A DNA stretch of 64,000 nt from Arcanobacterium phocae (GTDB taxonomy: Bacteria; Actinomycetota; Actinomycetes; Actinomycetales; Actinomycetaceae), in contig NZ_LT629804.1 in the NCBI RefSeq assembly GCF_900105865.1, positions 1,240,001 to 1,304,000 of the forward strand. Reading direction: 5' to 3'. The translations under genes and the position numbers were made by a program. Of this stretch, positions 8,072 to 16,512 are shown one piece after another; within the stretch, counting starts at the first letter, position 1, and every line of letters begins with the position of its first letter. The notes beneath the pieces were generated by a model, which was not told the DNA's origin, did not search any database, and worked only from the letters and a program-made list of their open reading frames with translations.

Positions 8072-10234
8072 TTATACCGCTTGCACTTCAACCATGACAG
8101 CGTTGTTCGGGAAAATATGCTTGGACCGTATTCCCCAGGCTGCTAAGACTTGTCCGGGAACTAGCGTGCCCTCGTCGTTCCACCATTGTGGTGCTGGCCG
8201 GCCGGCGACGTCGGAATCCCCGTATCTTTTCGCACCACCAAATGGTCGAACACGGTATATTAAATCCGAACGCAAACCAGGTAACGATACTGGGCGAATA
8301 GGGTAGTCTGCTGAGCTTGCAAGCTGGCAGATAGTAAATAAGCCATAGGTTTTGTCTTGAGATACCACGCCGTCAACGCGGACGGCTGGATCGATTGTGT
8401 CGCCGTGGACACTCTGCATCGGCTCAGTAATCGCTTTCTTATGTAGCGTAACCCATTCGCCACTAAGCCATCGATCTAGGTCACTTAATTGAGTTAGATC
8501 TAGTTCAAAGCCAAAGCCGTAGGGGAACGCAACAGCAGTGCGGGTAGTCAACGTTGTTGTTCGGCCGGTTTGGTGCGATGGCGAAGCCGAAATGTGAGCA
8601 CCCAGCATCTCGGGTGGCAGGAGCAACGAGGTGTAACGTTGAATGTCGGCGCGTTCGATTGGATCTGTGCAATCGGATGTCCACACCGAATGCGTGAGTT
8701 CACTAATCTGCAAGTCAACGCGACCACCGCCAGAAGCACAATTTTCGATTGCTAGCTCAGGGAACTTTTCATGTAGCTGGCGAACCAGTTGGTAGTACGC
8801 CAAAGTTTGATCATGGACGGCTGGACGTCCAGTATAAGGCGAGATGGCCTCAGTAATGAAACGATTGTGATCCCATTTGATGTAGTCGATACCCACCTGC
8901 TCAATGAGCGCGGAAATATGATCAAGAATGTAGGCGAAGGCTTGCGGATTCGCCAAATCGAGAACGTATTCGTGGCGTCCGGGCAACGGTAGACGATCGT
9001 TGCTTGGCCGGAGAATCCAATCGGCATGTGCACGAGCTAGATCAGAATTGAGGGATATCATCTCTGGTTCGAACCAAAGACCGAATTCCATTCCGTTAGC
9101 ATGGACGTGATCCGCTAGCGGAGCAAGACCATCTGGCCACACGCCATAGTCGACTTCCCAATCGCCGAGCGCAGCGAAGTCATCGTGGCGGCCTCTAAAC
9201 CAGCCGTCGTCAACGACAAAGCGTTCTATCCCCATATCCGCTGCCATGCTGGCAAGACTGGTCAACGTCTGTGGCTTTTGCCGAAAATAGACTGCTTCCC
9301 AAGTGTTTAGTGTGATTGGCCGTCGAGTGCCAGTTCGGAAATTTGCATGAGCGAGGCGCAGATGGTGGTGGAATCGTGATGATAGCTCAGTTAAGCCCTC
9401 TCCCCAGGAACCAATGAGTCGGGGAGAGGTGTAGCTTTCGCCGGGGTTAAGCTCGATCTCTCCCGGATAAAGTAGCTCTTCGCCACCGAGTATCCCATGC
9501 GTATAAGCGGTTCGTTCGGCAAAGTGTCCGGTATTGCCGCTCCATGCGGTATGCACGCCGTAAACAGTGCCGTGGGTGAAGTCGAATCCGGGAATCCCGG
9601 CGCAGAAAAGGAAGCCGGAGGAGAAGCCGGGCCGGCCGATCCAGGATTCTTGTGAGAAAAAGCCTTGCTCGAAGTTGTGCCGTTGCGGAGCACGCTCACG
9701 TAGATGATGTCCGGTAAAAGTTAATAGTTCGCGTGCTGTGGACGGAACTGGGAATGCCAGCCGCAGGCGGTTGACTCCGAGCATACTGTTTCCTACGTTG
9801 GTGATTGTCGCTTGTTGAACCAGTAGGCCACTGCTATCAATACTTAGCGTGACGCTTAGTTCGACGTCGTCGCCCTCTGCGGTAAAAGTGTATGAGGAGT
9901 CCGTGGACTCATGGTTTGTTACTCGAAAGTCAGGAAAGAGGACTTTGCCGTCTCGGGTGAGGGTAAGCATGGGGGTGCCGGACCAGCCTTGGGACTGCAA
10001 TGGCATCAGCGATGCATATTCTGCTTGATCGATGCCGGCGTTAATCAGTTGGGCGGCTTGCGAGAAGAAAAGGGATGAATGCACTTGTGCATCGAAGTCG
10101 CGTCCCCAGTATGTGATTGTGGGCAACGTGGGAGTTTGGGATATGACGACGGCGGTGCGAGGTGCCTCGATAGGCGCTTCGGTTCCGGTTGGCAGTGGCT
10201 GGTGTAGCACAATGTCATTACTAGTGGCATTCAT
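8072..10234 (-). CDS. Alpha-galactosidase (GH36)
   Basis: A 720-residue cytoplasmic enzyme that releases galactose from raffinose- or melibiose-type sugars. GH36 landmarks are ERFVVDDGWFRGRHDD, the nucleophile Asp in YIKWDHNRF, ENCASGGGRVDL, and the acid/base region SVWTSDCTDPIERADIQRY. I start it at the ATG 10234-10232 because GGAG lies 8 nt upstream; in-frame GTG and ATG codons at 10243 and 10240 are too close to that site. There is no signal peptide, so the substrate must be imported. The divergent ABC transporter genes fit that role. Confidence 0.93.
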   Translation of the reverse strand: MNATSNDIVLHQPLPTGTEAPIEAPRTAVVISQTPTLPTITYWGRDFDAQVHSSLFFSQAAQLINAGIDQAEYASLMPLQSQGWSGTPMLTLTRDGKVLFPDFRVTNHESTDSSYTFTAEGDDVELSVTLSIDSSGLLVQQATITNVGNSMLGVNRLRLAFPVPSTARELLTFTGHHLRERAPQRHNFEQGFFSQESWIGRPGFSSGFLFCAGIPGFDFTHGTVYGVHTAWSGNTGHFAERTAYTHGILGGEELLYPGEIELNPGESYTSPRLIGSWGEGLTELSSRFHHHLRLAHANFRTGTRRPITLNTWEAVYFRQKPQTLTSLASMAADMGIERFVVDDGWFRGRHDDFAALGDWEVDYGVWPDGLAPLADHVHANGMEFGLWFEPEMISLNSDLARAHADWILRPSNDRLPLPGRHEYVLDLANPQAFAYILDHISALIEQVGIDYIKWDHNRFITEAISPYTGRPAVHDQTLAYYQLVRQLHEKFPELAIENCASGGGRVDLQISELTHSVWTSDCTDPIERADIQRYTSLLLPPEMLGAHISASPSHQTGRTTTLTTRTAVAFPYGFGFELDLTQLSDLDRWLSGEWVTLHKKAITEPMQSVHGDTIDPAVRVDGVVSQDKTYGLFTICQLASSADYPIRPVSLPGLRSDLIYRVRPFGGAKRYGDSDVAGRPAPQWWNDEGTLVPGQVLAAWGIRSKHIFPNNAVMVEVQAV

Positions 10235-10282
10235 CGTCATCACTCCAAGTAGCTATTGTCATGTTTCCAGCGGTTAATAGGG

Positions 10283-10300
10283 GAGTATCTAAGCATACTC
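10283..10300. promoter_or_regulatory. Inverted repeat in the alpha-galactosidase/ABC intergenic region
   Basis: GAGTAT-N6-ATACTC lies 49 bp upstream of the alpha-galactosidase start, in the divergent intergenic region. It could be a regulatory site, but no regulator can be assigned. Confidence 0.3.
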
Positions 10301-10421
10301 AACCGCAGGACTATCAGTTACATATGGCAGATATGAAAAGGCTACCACTATTTTTACTGATGGATAACCAGAGAAGAATAAAAGTGTTGATTTAACGGGG
10401 ATTTTATTAAAACCTCTTGCT

Positions 10422-10437
10422 ATGGAACCGATACCAT
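10422..10437. promoter_or_regulatory. LacI-family operator upstream of the sugar ABC operon
   Basis: ATGGAACCGATACCAT is an imperfect 16-bp palindrome with the central CG typical of LacI/GalR operators; six of eight positions per half are symmetric. It lies about 77 bp upstream of the binding-protein start. The LacI-type regulator at 13.7-14.7 kb is the obvious ligand-responsive repressor. Confidence 0.6.
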
Positions 10438-10513
10438 GTATCATATTTCTATGGACGCGAAATCTTCGTACCGTTCCATAAGGTTTAAGATCATACCCTT
10501 CAAGGAGGAAGGC

Positions 10514-11866
10514 ATGAATCGCAAGAAGATGTGGAAAAGTACCACAGTAGTGGCTATGGTTGCGGCGTTGTCTCTCGCAGGTTGCGCAAATAATCCAACA
10601 GCAACTAGTTCTGATGTGGCTGATACAACCGCTACCGATTACTGGCCGGCAGCAACGAATAAGCTCGATGGAACAGAACTTACTATCTGGGCTGCTCAGA
10701 CATCGAACAAGATTCCGGCTAAAGTAGCCGAAGAATTTGAAAAGGCCACTGGTGCCAAAGTCAAGATTGAAACTATCCCAGATAATTACGAGTCCAATGT
10801 CCAGACGAAAGTAACAACAGGGGACACCCCGGATCTGTTGCTCTGGCAGCCAACATCGTCAGCTTTGGCTGGTTTTGTTGCGCAAGATAAATTGCAGGTA
10901 CTCGACAATGCGCCTTTCCTTTCTAACTATAATAAAGGAATTTCGGAAGCTGGCGGGGAAATCGATGGAAAGCGGTATGCTGTTCTCATCTCTTCGCCGG
11001 ACGTAGAAGGTATCTACTACAACAAGGAAGTCTTTGAAAAGGCTGGCATCACTGAGATGCCACAGAACTGGAAAGAATTCATTGCTGATGCGGAAAAGAT
11101 TCGCGATGCTAACATTCCAGGAGTCGAGTCACCATTGTTTGAGATGGCTGGTGACCAGTGGGGCACTCAGTGGGCGGTAAACGTCCAACTTGCTGATGCT
11201 GCTAAGGACGGTCTATGGGATCGGATCAATGAGAACAAGGATTCGTTCGAAGGCCCTGACATTCTCGGAGCTATCAAGGAATATCAACGCATGTTTGACG
11301 ATGGCTTGTACAACAAGGATGCTGGATCGGCAAAGTTTGACGAGCAGACATCGGCTTTGTGGGAAGGCAAGACCGCCATGATCATCCAAGCTAACGGTGC
11401 TTTTGGAGCAATCCAAGCCCTTGCAGGTAATGATAAGCAGGCTCTAGATCAGAAGATCGGTTTCTTCCCGATTTCCAAACAAAGCACCATGGGTACTTCC
11501 ATTCCGCAACAAACTGGTGGCGTGGTTGCATTCAAGACTGGAGATGACAAGCGCGAAGCCGCAGCTCGTCAATTCCTCAATTTCTGGATGTCAGATGGAT
11601 ATGAGGCTTTTGTTAAGGATCAAAACATTGTCTCAGTACTTTCCACGGTAGAGACTCCAGATTCGGTCCCACAGGCTTTGATCGATTCGGCAAAGTCCCT
11701 TGAGAATGCTCAAGGATCGATGCAGTCGCTGGCAGTTGCAAATCCGGATCTGTACCTCAACTTGGCCAACATGGTCAATGGAACTGTAACAGCCGAGGAA
11801 GCAGCTAAAGCAACTCAGGATCAGTTTGCTCAGTTAGCTAAGGCTCAAGGAGTTAAGGGCTTCTAA
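10514..11866 (+). CDS. ABC transporter sugar-binding lipoprotein (alpha-galactoside type)
   Basis: A 450-residue family 1 extracellular solute-binding protein. The start is ATG 10514 with AAGGAGG just upstream; a longer frame from 10436 lacks a site. The signal peptide has a basic MNRKKMWK start and a lipobox LAGC, so the mature protein is lipid-anchored to the membrane. The next genes are its two permeases and a LacI regulator; the neighbouring alpha-galactosidase suggests raffinose, melibiose or a similar sugar. The substrate is inferred from that context only. Confidence 0.88.
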   Translation: MNRKKMWKSTTVVAMVAALSLAGCANNPTATSSDVADTTATDYWPAATNKLDGTELTIWAAQTSNKIPAKVAEEFEKATGAKVKIETIPDNYESNVQTKVTTGDTPDLLLWQPTSSALAGFVAQDKLQVLDNAPFLSNYNKGISEAGGEIDGKRYAVLISSPDVEGIYYNKEVFEKAGITEMPQNWKEFIADAEKIRDANIPGVESPLFEMAGDQWGTQWAVNVQLADAAKDGLWDRINENKDSFEGPDILGAIKEYQRMFDDGLYNKDAGSAKFDEQTSALWEGKTAMIIQANGAFGAIQALAGNDKQALDQKIGFFPISKQSTMGTSIPQQTGGVVAFKTGDDKREAAARQFLNFWMSDGYEAFVKDQNIVSVLSTVETPDSVPQALIDSAKSLENAQGSMQSLAVANPDLYLNLANMVNGTVTAEEAAKATQDQFAQLAKAQGVKGF

Positions 11867-11896
11867 TAAATAATTCTCCTCTCCATTGGAAACCCA

Positions 11897-11932
11897 TGTG
11901 CGGGGACAGTGCCCTAGCGCTGTCCCCGCACA
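11897..11932 (+). terminator. Intercistronic hairpin after the binding-protein gene
   Basis: A very stable stem with 13-nt arms (TGTGCGGGGACAG and its complement) sits between the binding-protein and permease genes and is not followed by a T-run. It most likely protects the binding-protein mRNA or causes partial termination, so that binding protein exceeds permease. Confidence 0.7.
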
Positions 11933-11971
11933 TAAATTAAAGACACTTATATTGATCGCATCGAGGTTGCT

Positions 11972-12847
11972 ATGAATCGGCACAAACGCAGTTACCCGCT
12001 GTATTATCTGGTTCCTGCCGGAATCATCCTGACTATGTTTTTTATCGTGCCAACGATAATGAATTTTGCATACGCATTCACTAATTGGTCAGCTTTTAAC
12101 AAGACAATTGAATTCAACGGCCTTGATAATATTTACGAGCTTTTTGCATCAGGTACCCTGCTTGCCGATATACGCGTAACGATTGTTTACGCGGTTCTTG
12201 TTGCGATTTTCCAAAATATTTTTGGCCTTGGACTGGCAGTATTATTCGAAGACGATACCCGGCTCAACCGCTTCGGCCGCACCCTATTCTTCATTCCAGT
12301 GATTATGTCTGCGCTAGCTGCCGGCTACATCTGGCAGGCGCTATTGAAAACAGATGGCGTGTTTAACCAGATTTTGTCGTTCTTCCTCGGACACGACGTC
12401 GCAATTCAGTGGCTAGGATCTCCGCGTTGGACAATCGTTTTAGTTGCTGCTGTTCATGCGTGGAAATGGATGGGCTTTTCGATGCTCACCTACTTAGCCG
12501 GATTGAAAACCATTGATTCTCAAGTTATTGAGGCCGCTACTATCGACGGCGCCTCGCGCACCCAAATTTTCTGGAAAATTAAGTTCCCGTTACTTGCTCC
12601 GGCCTTAACTTTCAATATTGCTACAGCTCTTCTTGGATCAATGAACTCGTTCGATATTGTTCAGGCAATGACTGCCGGTGGGCCCGGTGGCTCTACCGAA
12701 GTCCTCAACCTGTTTATCTGGCGAACATTCGGAAAAGGTCTCTATGCACAGTCAACTACGATGAGTTTTGTTTTGTTCGTCCTTGTTACTGTGATTGCTA
12801 TTCCAGTTATTACATACTTGCGTAAACGAGAGGATAAGGTACTGTGA
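11972..12847 (+). CDS. Sugar ABC transporter permease (MalF-like)
   Basis: A 291-residue inner-membrane protein with six predicted helices. It carries the cytoplasmic EAA motif (VIEAATIDGASRTQIFWKIKFPLL) that docks the ATPase. It overlaps the second permease gene by 4 nt (ATAAGGTACTGTGA region), implying coupling. No ATP-binding gene is in this operon, so a shared MsiK-type ATPase encoded elsewhere is expected. Confidence 0.9.
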   Translation: MNRHKRSYPLYYLVPAGIILTMFFIVPTIMNFAYAFTNWSAFNKTIEFNGLDNIYELFASGTLLADIRVTIVYAVLVAIFQNIFGLGLAVLFEDDTRLNRFGRTLFFIPVIMSALAAGYIWQALLKTDGVFNQILSFFLGHDVAIQWLGSPRWTIVLVAAVHAWKWMGFSMLTYLAGLKTIDSQVIEAATIDGASRTQIFWKIKFPLLAPALTFNIATALLGSMNSFDIVQAMTAGGPGGSTEVLNLFIWRTFGKGLYAQSTTMSFVLFVLVTVIAIPVITYLRKREDKVL

Positions 12848-13692
12848 ACACGTCGTCAATCATTCATAAGCGAAGCTGGGCACAACGTATCCGACATGCT
12901 GTCCTTGTTTTCGTCGTCATCGCCGTTCTCTTAGCGATCCCATTTTGGGTTGCCTTCGTAACTGCAGGAAAAAGCCAGGCAGAGGCAGTTACTCCGAATT
13001 TATCTTTACCATCTAGTTGGCAGTTATTCGAAAATTTCGTAGCTGTTATGACTGAAGGAAAGATGCTCAAAGCTTTCCTCGGATCCGTTATCGTTACGGT
13101 TCCATCAGTTGTCATCGCATTATTATTTGGGTCGATGGCCGCCTGGATTTTTGCTCGTAAAACTTCACGCGCAAACGCTATCTTGTACACGATATTCATT
13201 TCGGGTCTGATATTGCCGCCATCGGTAGTGACAATGATGCTACTGCTTAAAATCTTAGGCTTGGCAGGTACTGCGATCGGTATGATCGGGGTCTATACCG
13301 GAATCTATCTATCCATCGTGATTTTCTTTATCACTGGTTTTGTCCGCACTATCCCCTACTCGCTGGAGGAAGCCGCTCGAATCGACGGGGCTGGACCAAC
13401 GCAGATCTTCTTTAAAGTTATCTTCCCATTGCTCATGCCTACGTTAGCATCAGCAACAATCCTGGTTGTGCTCTACATCTGGAACGATGTGTTCTACGCT
13501 CTTTTCATTCTGTCCGGCAAGCTCGATACCTTGCCCCTTAACCTGTACAACGTTGCGAGCGCAGGTTTGTACTTGAATAACTGGCATTACATATTTGCCT
13601 ACATTATCCTTATGTCCATTCCATTGTTGGTCATCTTCGTTGTTGGTCAACGTAAGATTATTTCCGGTATTACCGGAGGCGCGGTTAAGTAA
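12844..13692 (+). CDS. Sugar ABC transporter permease (MalG-like)
   Basis: A 282-residue permease with a GTG start overlapping the preceding gene. It has six predicted membrane segments. The EAA loop, EEAARIDGAGPTQIFFKVIF, is in the usual position in the C-terminal half. It is the partner of the upstream permease and is followed 15 nt later by the LacI-type regulator. Confidence 0.9.
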   Translation: MNTSSIIHKRSWAQRIRHAVLVFVVIAVLLAIPFWVAFVTAGKSQAEAVTPNLSLPSSWQLFENFVAVMTEGKMLKAFLGSVIVTVPSVVIALLFGSMAAWIFARKTSRANAILYTIFISGLILPPSVVTMMLLLKILGLAGTAIGMIGVYTGIYLSIVIFFITGFVRTIPYSLEEAARIDGAGPTQIFFKVIFPLLMPTLASATILVVLYIWNDVFYALFILSGKLDTLPLNLYNVASAGLYLNNWHYIFAYIILMSIPLLVIFVVGQRKIISGITGGAVK

Positions 13693-13707
13693 TTGAAGGA
13701 GGTAGGT

Positions 13708-14721
13708 GTGGCTGGCAAAAATTCTCATCCTGTTATCAAAGATGTTGCTGCTTGCGCAGGAGTGTCGGTCTCGACCGTCTCCCGTTTTCTCAACAATTCG
13801 CCACGGCTGAGTGAAGAGAGCAAGGAGAAGATCGCGCGCGCAATAGAATTGTTGGGATACCGACCCAGCAGTATCGCGCGGGGGTTGGTTAATTCACGGA
13901 TAAAAACGATTGCGATTTTATCGACGAACACAACGTTGCTTGGCTCTGCAGTGGCAATTGAAGGTATTGAAGACGAAGCACGTTCTCAAGACTATTCTGT
14001 GATGATCACGCGTCTCGACGGCGATACCCCGGAAGATTTGAAACGTTCTGTAGACTTGGTTCTAGACCTCAACCCGAGCGGAATTGTTCTGCTCAAGTAT
14101 GACGATAGAGCGGAAATTGCCCGTCGCCTTATTCCAGAAAATGTTCCGCTTGTTGTTATCGGTGGCACACCAGAAACGATGATCGATCAAGTCTCATTAA
14201 ACGAATATGAAGGTGGTCGAGAAATCACTGAATATTTGCTAGGCCTGGGCCATCCCACAGTCCATCATTTACGTATTCCGATTCGTTCCGAAGGTAATAG
14301 TCGTACTGATGGTTGGGAAGCAGCGCTCAAAGCACGCGGAGTTCCTGTTCCACAGATGCTAGAAACGACGTGGCGTCCACAAGATGCAAGAGCTATCGGG
14401 GAAAAATTGGCGGCAGACAAGTCTGTTTCTGCTATTTTTGCGGGTAACGATGAAATTGCCATGGGGGTTATCCGGGGACTTACTGATCATGGTGTTCGCG
14501 TGCCAGAAGACGTGTCAGTTGTTGGCTTCGATGACCATATGCTTGCCCAAATCTGGAAGCCTGGAATCACCACGATGCGCCAGAATTTTGCGCAAGCCGG
14601 ACGGGAAGCTGTTAAAGCTCTGTTGGATCGGTTGCAAAAGCCAGACGTTCCGAGCCGCACGATTTCAGTGCCAGGTACGTTAGTGCGCCGGGAATCAGTC
14701 ACACCGTATCAACCTCGGTGA
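13708..14721 (+). CDS. LacI-family transcriptional regulator
   Basis: A 337-residue repressor. The start is taken as GTG 13708 because AAGGAGG lies 5 nt upstream. The N-terminal helix-turn-helix and hinge read VIKDVAACAGVSVSTVSRFLN followed by ALE-type residues near RPSSIARGLV. A periplasmic-binding-like sensor domain follows (AIFAGNDEIAMGVI and SVVGFDD motifs). It is the last gene of the sugar operon. The operator at 10422-10437 is its probable target, with an alpha-galactoside or galactose as inducer (inference). Confidence 0.9.
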   Translation: MAGKNSHPVIKDVAACAGVSVSTVSRFLNNSPRLSEESKEKIARAIELLGYRPSSIARGLVNSRIKTIAILSTNTTLLGSAVAIEGIEDEARSQDYSVMITRLDGDTPEDLKRSVDLVLDLNPSGIVLLKYDDRAEIARRLIPENVPLVVIGGTPETMIDQVSLNEYEGGREITEYLLGLGHPTVHHLRIPIRSEGNSRTDGWEAALKARGVPVPQMLETTWRPQDARAIGEKLAADKSVSAIFAGNDEIAMGVIRGLTDHGVRVPEDVSVVGFDDHMLAQIWKPGITTMRQNFAQAGREAVKALLDRLQKPDVPSRTISVPGTLVRRESVTPYQPR

Positions 14722-14831
14722 CAGCTATTGCTCGGCTGATAATAGGCATATCTTTCTTTTCTCCCTAGATGCTGGCATGTGACCTCGATGGCAACGGGGG
14801 ATGAATCTTATAGGCGTCCACCACCTCCTAT

Positions 14832-14860
14832 TTGCATAGTGTCACATATGGTGTCATAAT
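14832..14860 (+). promoter_or_regulatory. Promoter with operator repeats for a leaderless RHH/DUF4097 operon
   Basis: -35 TTGCAT (14832-14837), 17-nt spacer and -10 CATAAT (14855-14860), placing the transcription start on the ATG at 14867. Two direct GTGTCA repeats 12 bp apart (14839-14844, 14851-14856) lie inside the promoter. Outer inverted arms CATAGTG/CACTATG (14835-14841 and 14863-14869) enclose it. This is a likely autoregulatory operator. Confidence 0.6.
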
Positions 14861-14866
14861 GGCACT

Positions 14867-15346
14867 ATGAACGACACCAAAGAATCCCGGTTGGCGGCAC
14901 TGCATACACAAGCATGTGCCACATTAGAGGCGCAATTGCGTGCCACAACCACACTAGCTTCGTCTGAAGTTCAGCACGCAGTCCCGCTACTAGTTCGTGC
15001 GCTTGGCCCAGCTATGGCAACAATCCAGCACGATCTGGTGCTTGAGATGATCGAAGAACTCAATGGTTCTGGAATTACTTCGGGCTTATATGTGAAAACA
15101 ACGAGTGATGGACAAGAGCTGGCGGTTGAACATCCGTCTGTACTTATGCCAGATGCCGATGATGGCACAAACGTTCGTATCACCTTACGGCTACCAGGAA
15201 ACATTCGAGATGCAATAAATGCCGAAATCGCCGATTCGGCAACCTCGCTGAACTCATGGCTGGTGGCAGCCGCCCGTGAAAAGCTTGCTCGCCAGCAAAC
15301 AGATCATCGCTCAAAACATAAAGTTACCGGTTGGTCCATATCCTAA
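14867..15346 (+). CDS. Ribbon-helix-helix (HicB-like) DNA-binding protein
   Basis: A 159-residue protein. The C-terminal part, about residues 103-145, reads NVRITLRLPGNIRDAINAEI followed by SLNSWLVAAAREKL. This is the beta-helix-helix pattern of Arc/HicB-type DNA-binding domains. The N-terminal ~100 residues are unrecognised and may bind a partner. It is followed 12 nt later by the DUF4097 gene, a pairing I recall in other actinobacteria. It probably autoregulates through the GTGTCA repeats; toxin-antitoxin behaviour is not shown. Confidence 0.6.
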   Translation: MNDTKESRLAALHTQACATLEAQLRATTTLASSEVQHAVPLLVRALGPAMATIQHDLVLEMIEELNGSGITSGLYVKTTSDGQELAVEHPSVLMPDADDGTNVRITLRLPGNIRDAINAEIADSATSLNSWLVAAAREKLARQQTDHRSKHKVTGWSIS

Positions 15347-15358
15347 AAGGAGAAGAAA

Positions 15359-16090
15359 ATGCCTACATCCACCGATATTGATATCAAGCTTTATACCTAC
15401 AGCCTATCCATTAAACATGACCCGCAACTGGTTGAACCGACCATCGAGATGTCTGAGGCCATGACAGATGTCGCATACGATATCAGCGCAAACCGGATTT
15501 ACATCAGTCAAGCTCAGCCACCGTCAAAGATATTTGGAATTCGCGCTTTTGACCGTTCCTTATCAGGCACGATTACGTTAACCTTGCCTGCCACAACAGC
15601 ACACGGGAAAATCAAACTTGGATCTGGTGGGCTTGTCAGTGAGATAGATTTTTCCGATATTAGTGTGAAACTAGGTGCCGGAAATATTCAGTTGCCTTCC
15701 CTCACCAATGCCGAAATTAAAACAGGTGCAGGCGATATCCACATCGCCCAAGGAGAACATATTGCCGTAAAAACTGGCTGTGGAAACATAACAGTTGACC
15801 AGCTACATTCGCAACAGTCCTCCGACTGTAAAACCGGCGTGGGAAGAATTAACGTCGGTCACCTTCACGGTTCGCTCAATGCTTCGTCTATTGAACTAAA
15901 AAGTGGGTCCGGAAATATTTTGGTAGGAATCGTTCCAGAAACTGCCATCTATCTCGATCTGCAATCCGGACTGGGTGAAGTCAATAGTGATCTAAGTGAA
16001 GCCTCGCAACCTTTAGAAACAAGTCAACGCGTCAAACTCGAAGTAAAAACTGGAATCGGGAGGATTGACGTGCAACGCTCACAAGGATAA
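15359..16090 (+). CDS. DUF4097-type beta-solenoid repeat protein
   Basis: A 243-residue protein with about eight repeats carrying the core K-[TLS]-G-x-G-x-[IV], for example KLGAGNIQL, KTGAGDIHI, KTGCGNITV, KTGVGRINV, KSGSGNILV and KTGIGRIDV. They are spaced about 20 residues apart, as in a right-handed beta-solenoid. There is no signal peptide or membrane segment, so it is cytoplasmic. An AAGGAGAAG ribosome binding site precedes the ATG. It is encoded with the ribbon-helix-helix protein; role unknown. Its 3' end overlaps that of the convergent gene by 12 nt. Confidence 0.65.
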   Translation: MPTSTDIDIKLYTYSLSIKHDPQLVEPTIEMSEAMTDVAYDISANRIYISQAQPPSKIFGIRAFDRSLSGTITLTLPATTAHGKIKLGSGGLVSEIDFSDISVKLGAGNIQLPSLTNAEIKTGAGDIHIAQGEHIAVKTGCGNITVDQLHSQQSSDCKTGVGRINVGHLHGSLNASSIELKSGSGNILVGIVPETAIYLDLQSGLGEVNSDLSEASQPLETSQRVKLEVKTGIGRIDVQRSQG

Positions 16091-16390
16091 TAGATCGAGG
16101 GCTTTTTCTAGCCGCTCGAGTTTTCCAGTTAGTTCGCCCGAGTATGCTGGCCGAATATCTGCTTTGATAACCAGCGAAACTCGTGAACCGAACGGCATGA
16201 CTGCTACAGTTGCTCGTTTGACGACGTCGAATACCTCATCCCATTCACCCTCGATCTCAGTAAACATACTTGAGGTGTGATTGGGCAAACCCGAATCACG
16301 GACAACTTTAACCGCAGCGGCTACTGCGTCGTGCACTGAGCCATCTGAGCGACCAGTGCCAGATGGAGCAACTGAAAATGCAACAATCAT
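16079..16390 (-). CDS. Thiamine-binding protein (MTH1187/YkoF-type)
   Basis: A 103-residue protein of the MTH1187 family. It has the MIVAFSVAPSG start, the TSSMFTEIEGEWDEVF core and an RVSLVIKADIR strand. Members bind thiamine or its pyrimidine moiety. The gene is a single unit; no THI-box riboswitch is visible upstream. AGGGA lies 9 nt before the ATG. Confidence 0.82.
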   Translation of the reverse strand: MIVAFSVAPSGTGRSDGSVHDAVAAAVKVVRDSGLPNHTSSMFTEIEGEWDEVFDVVKRATVAVMPFGSRVSLVIKADIRPAYSGELTGKLERLEKALDLLSL

Positions 16391-16512
16391 GACAAAGAAT
16401 CCCTAAAACCGATCAAAATATCAAACTAGCAATGTAAACTTTTAGCATAATCGCCTTTAACAGGGCGTATTATTCCCCCAGAGCATAATATGGCTGTCAT
16501 TTGAGGAGTCTC

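Noticed and set aside
7919..8146. Short ORF starting MAELADAPDLGSGAFG
   Set aside because: It is a translation of the tRNA-Leu gene, a common spurious ORF. The same holds for the ORF over tRNA-Ala at 63620-63864.
16391..16512. Thiamine riboswitch near the thiamine-binding protein gene
   Set aside because: No THI-box core (CTGAGA or ACCTGA pairs) was found here or upstream of thiL.
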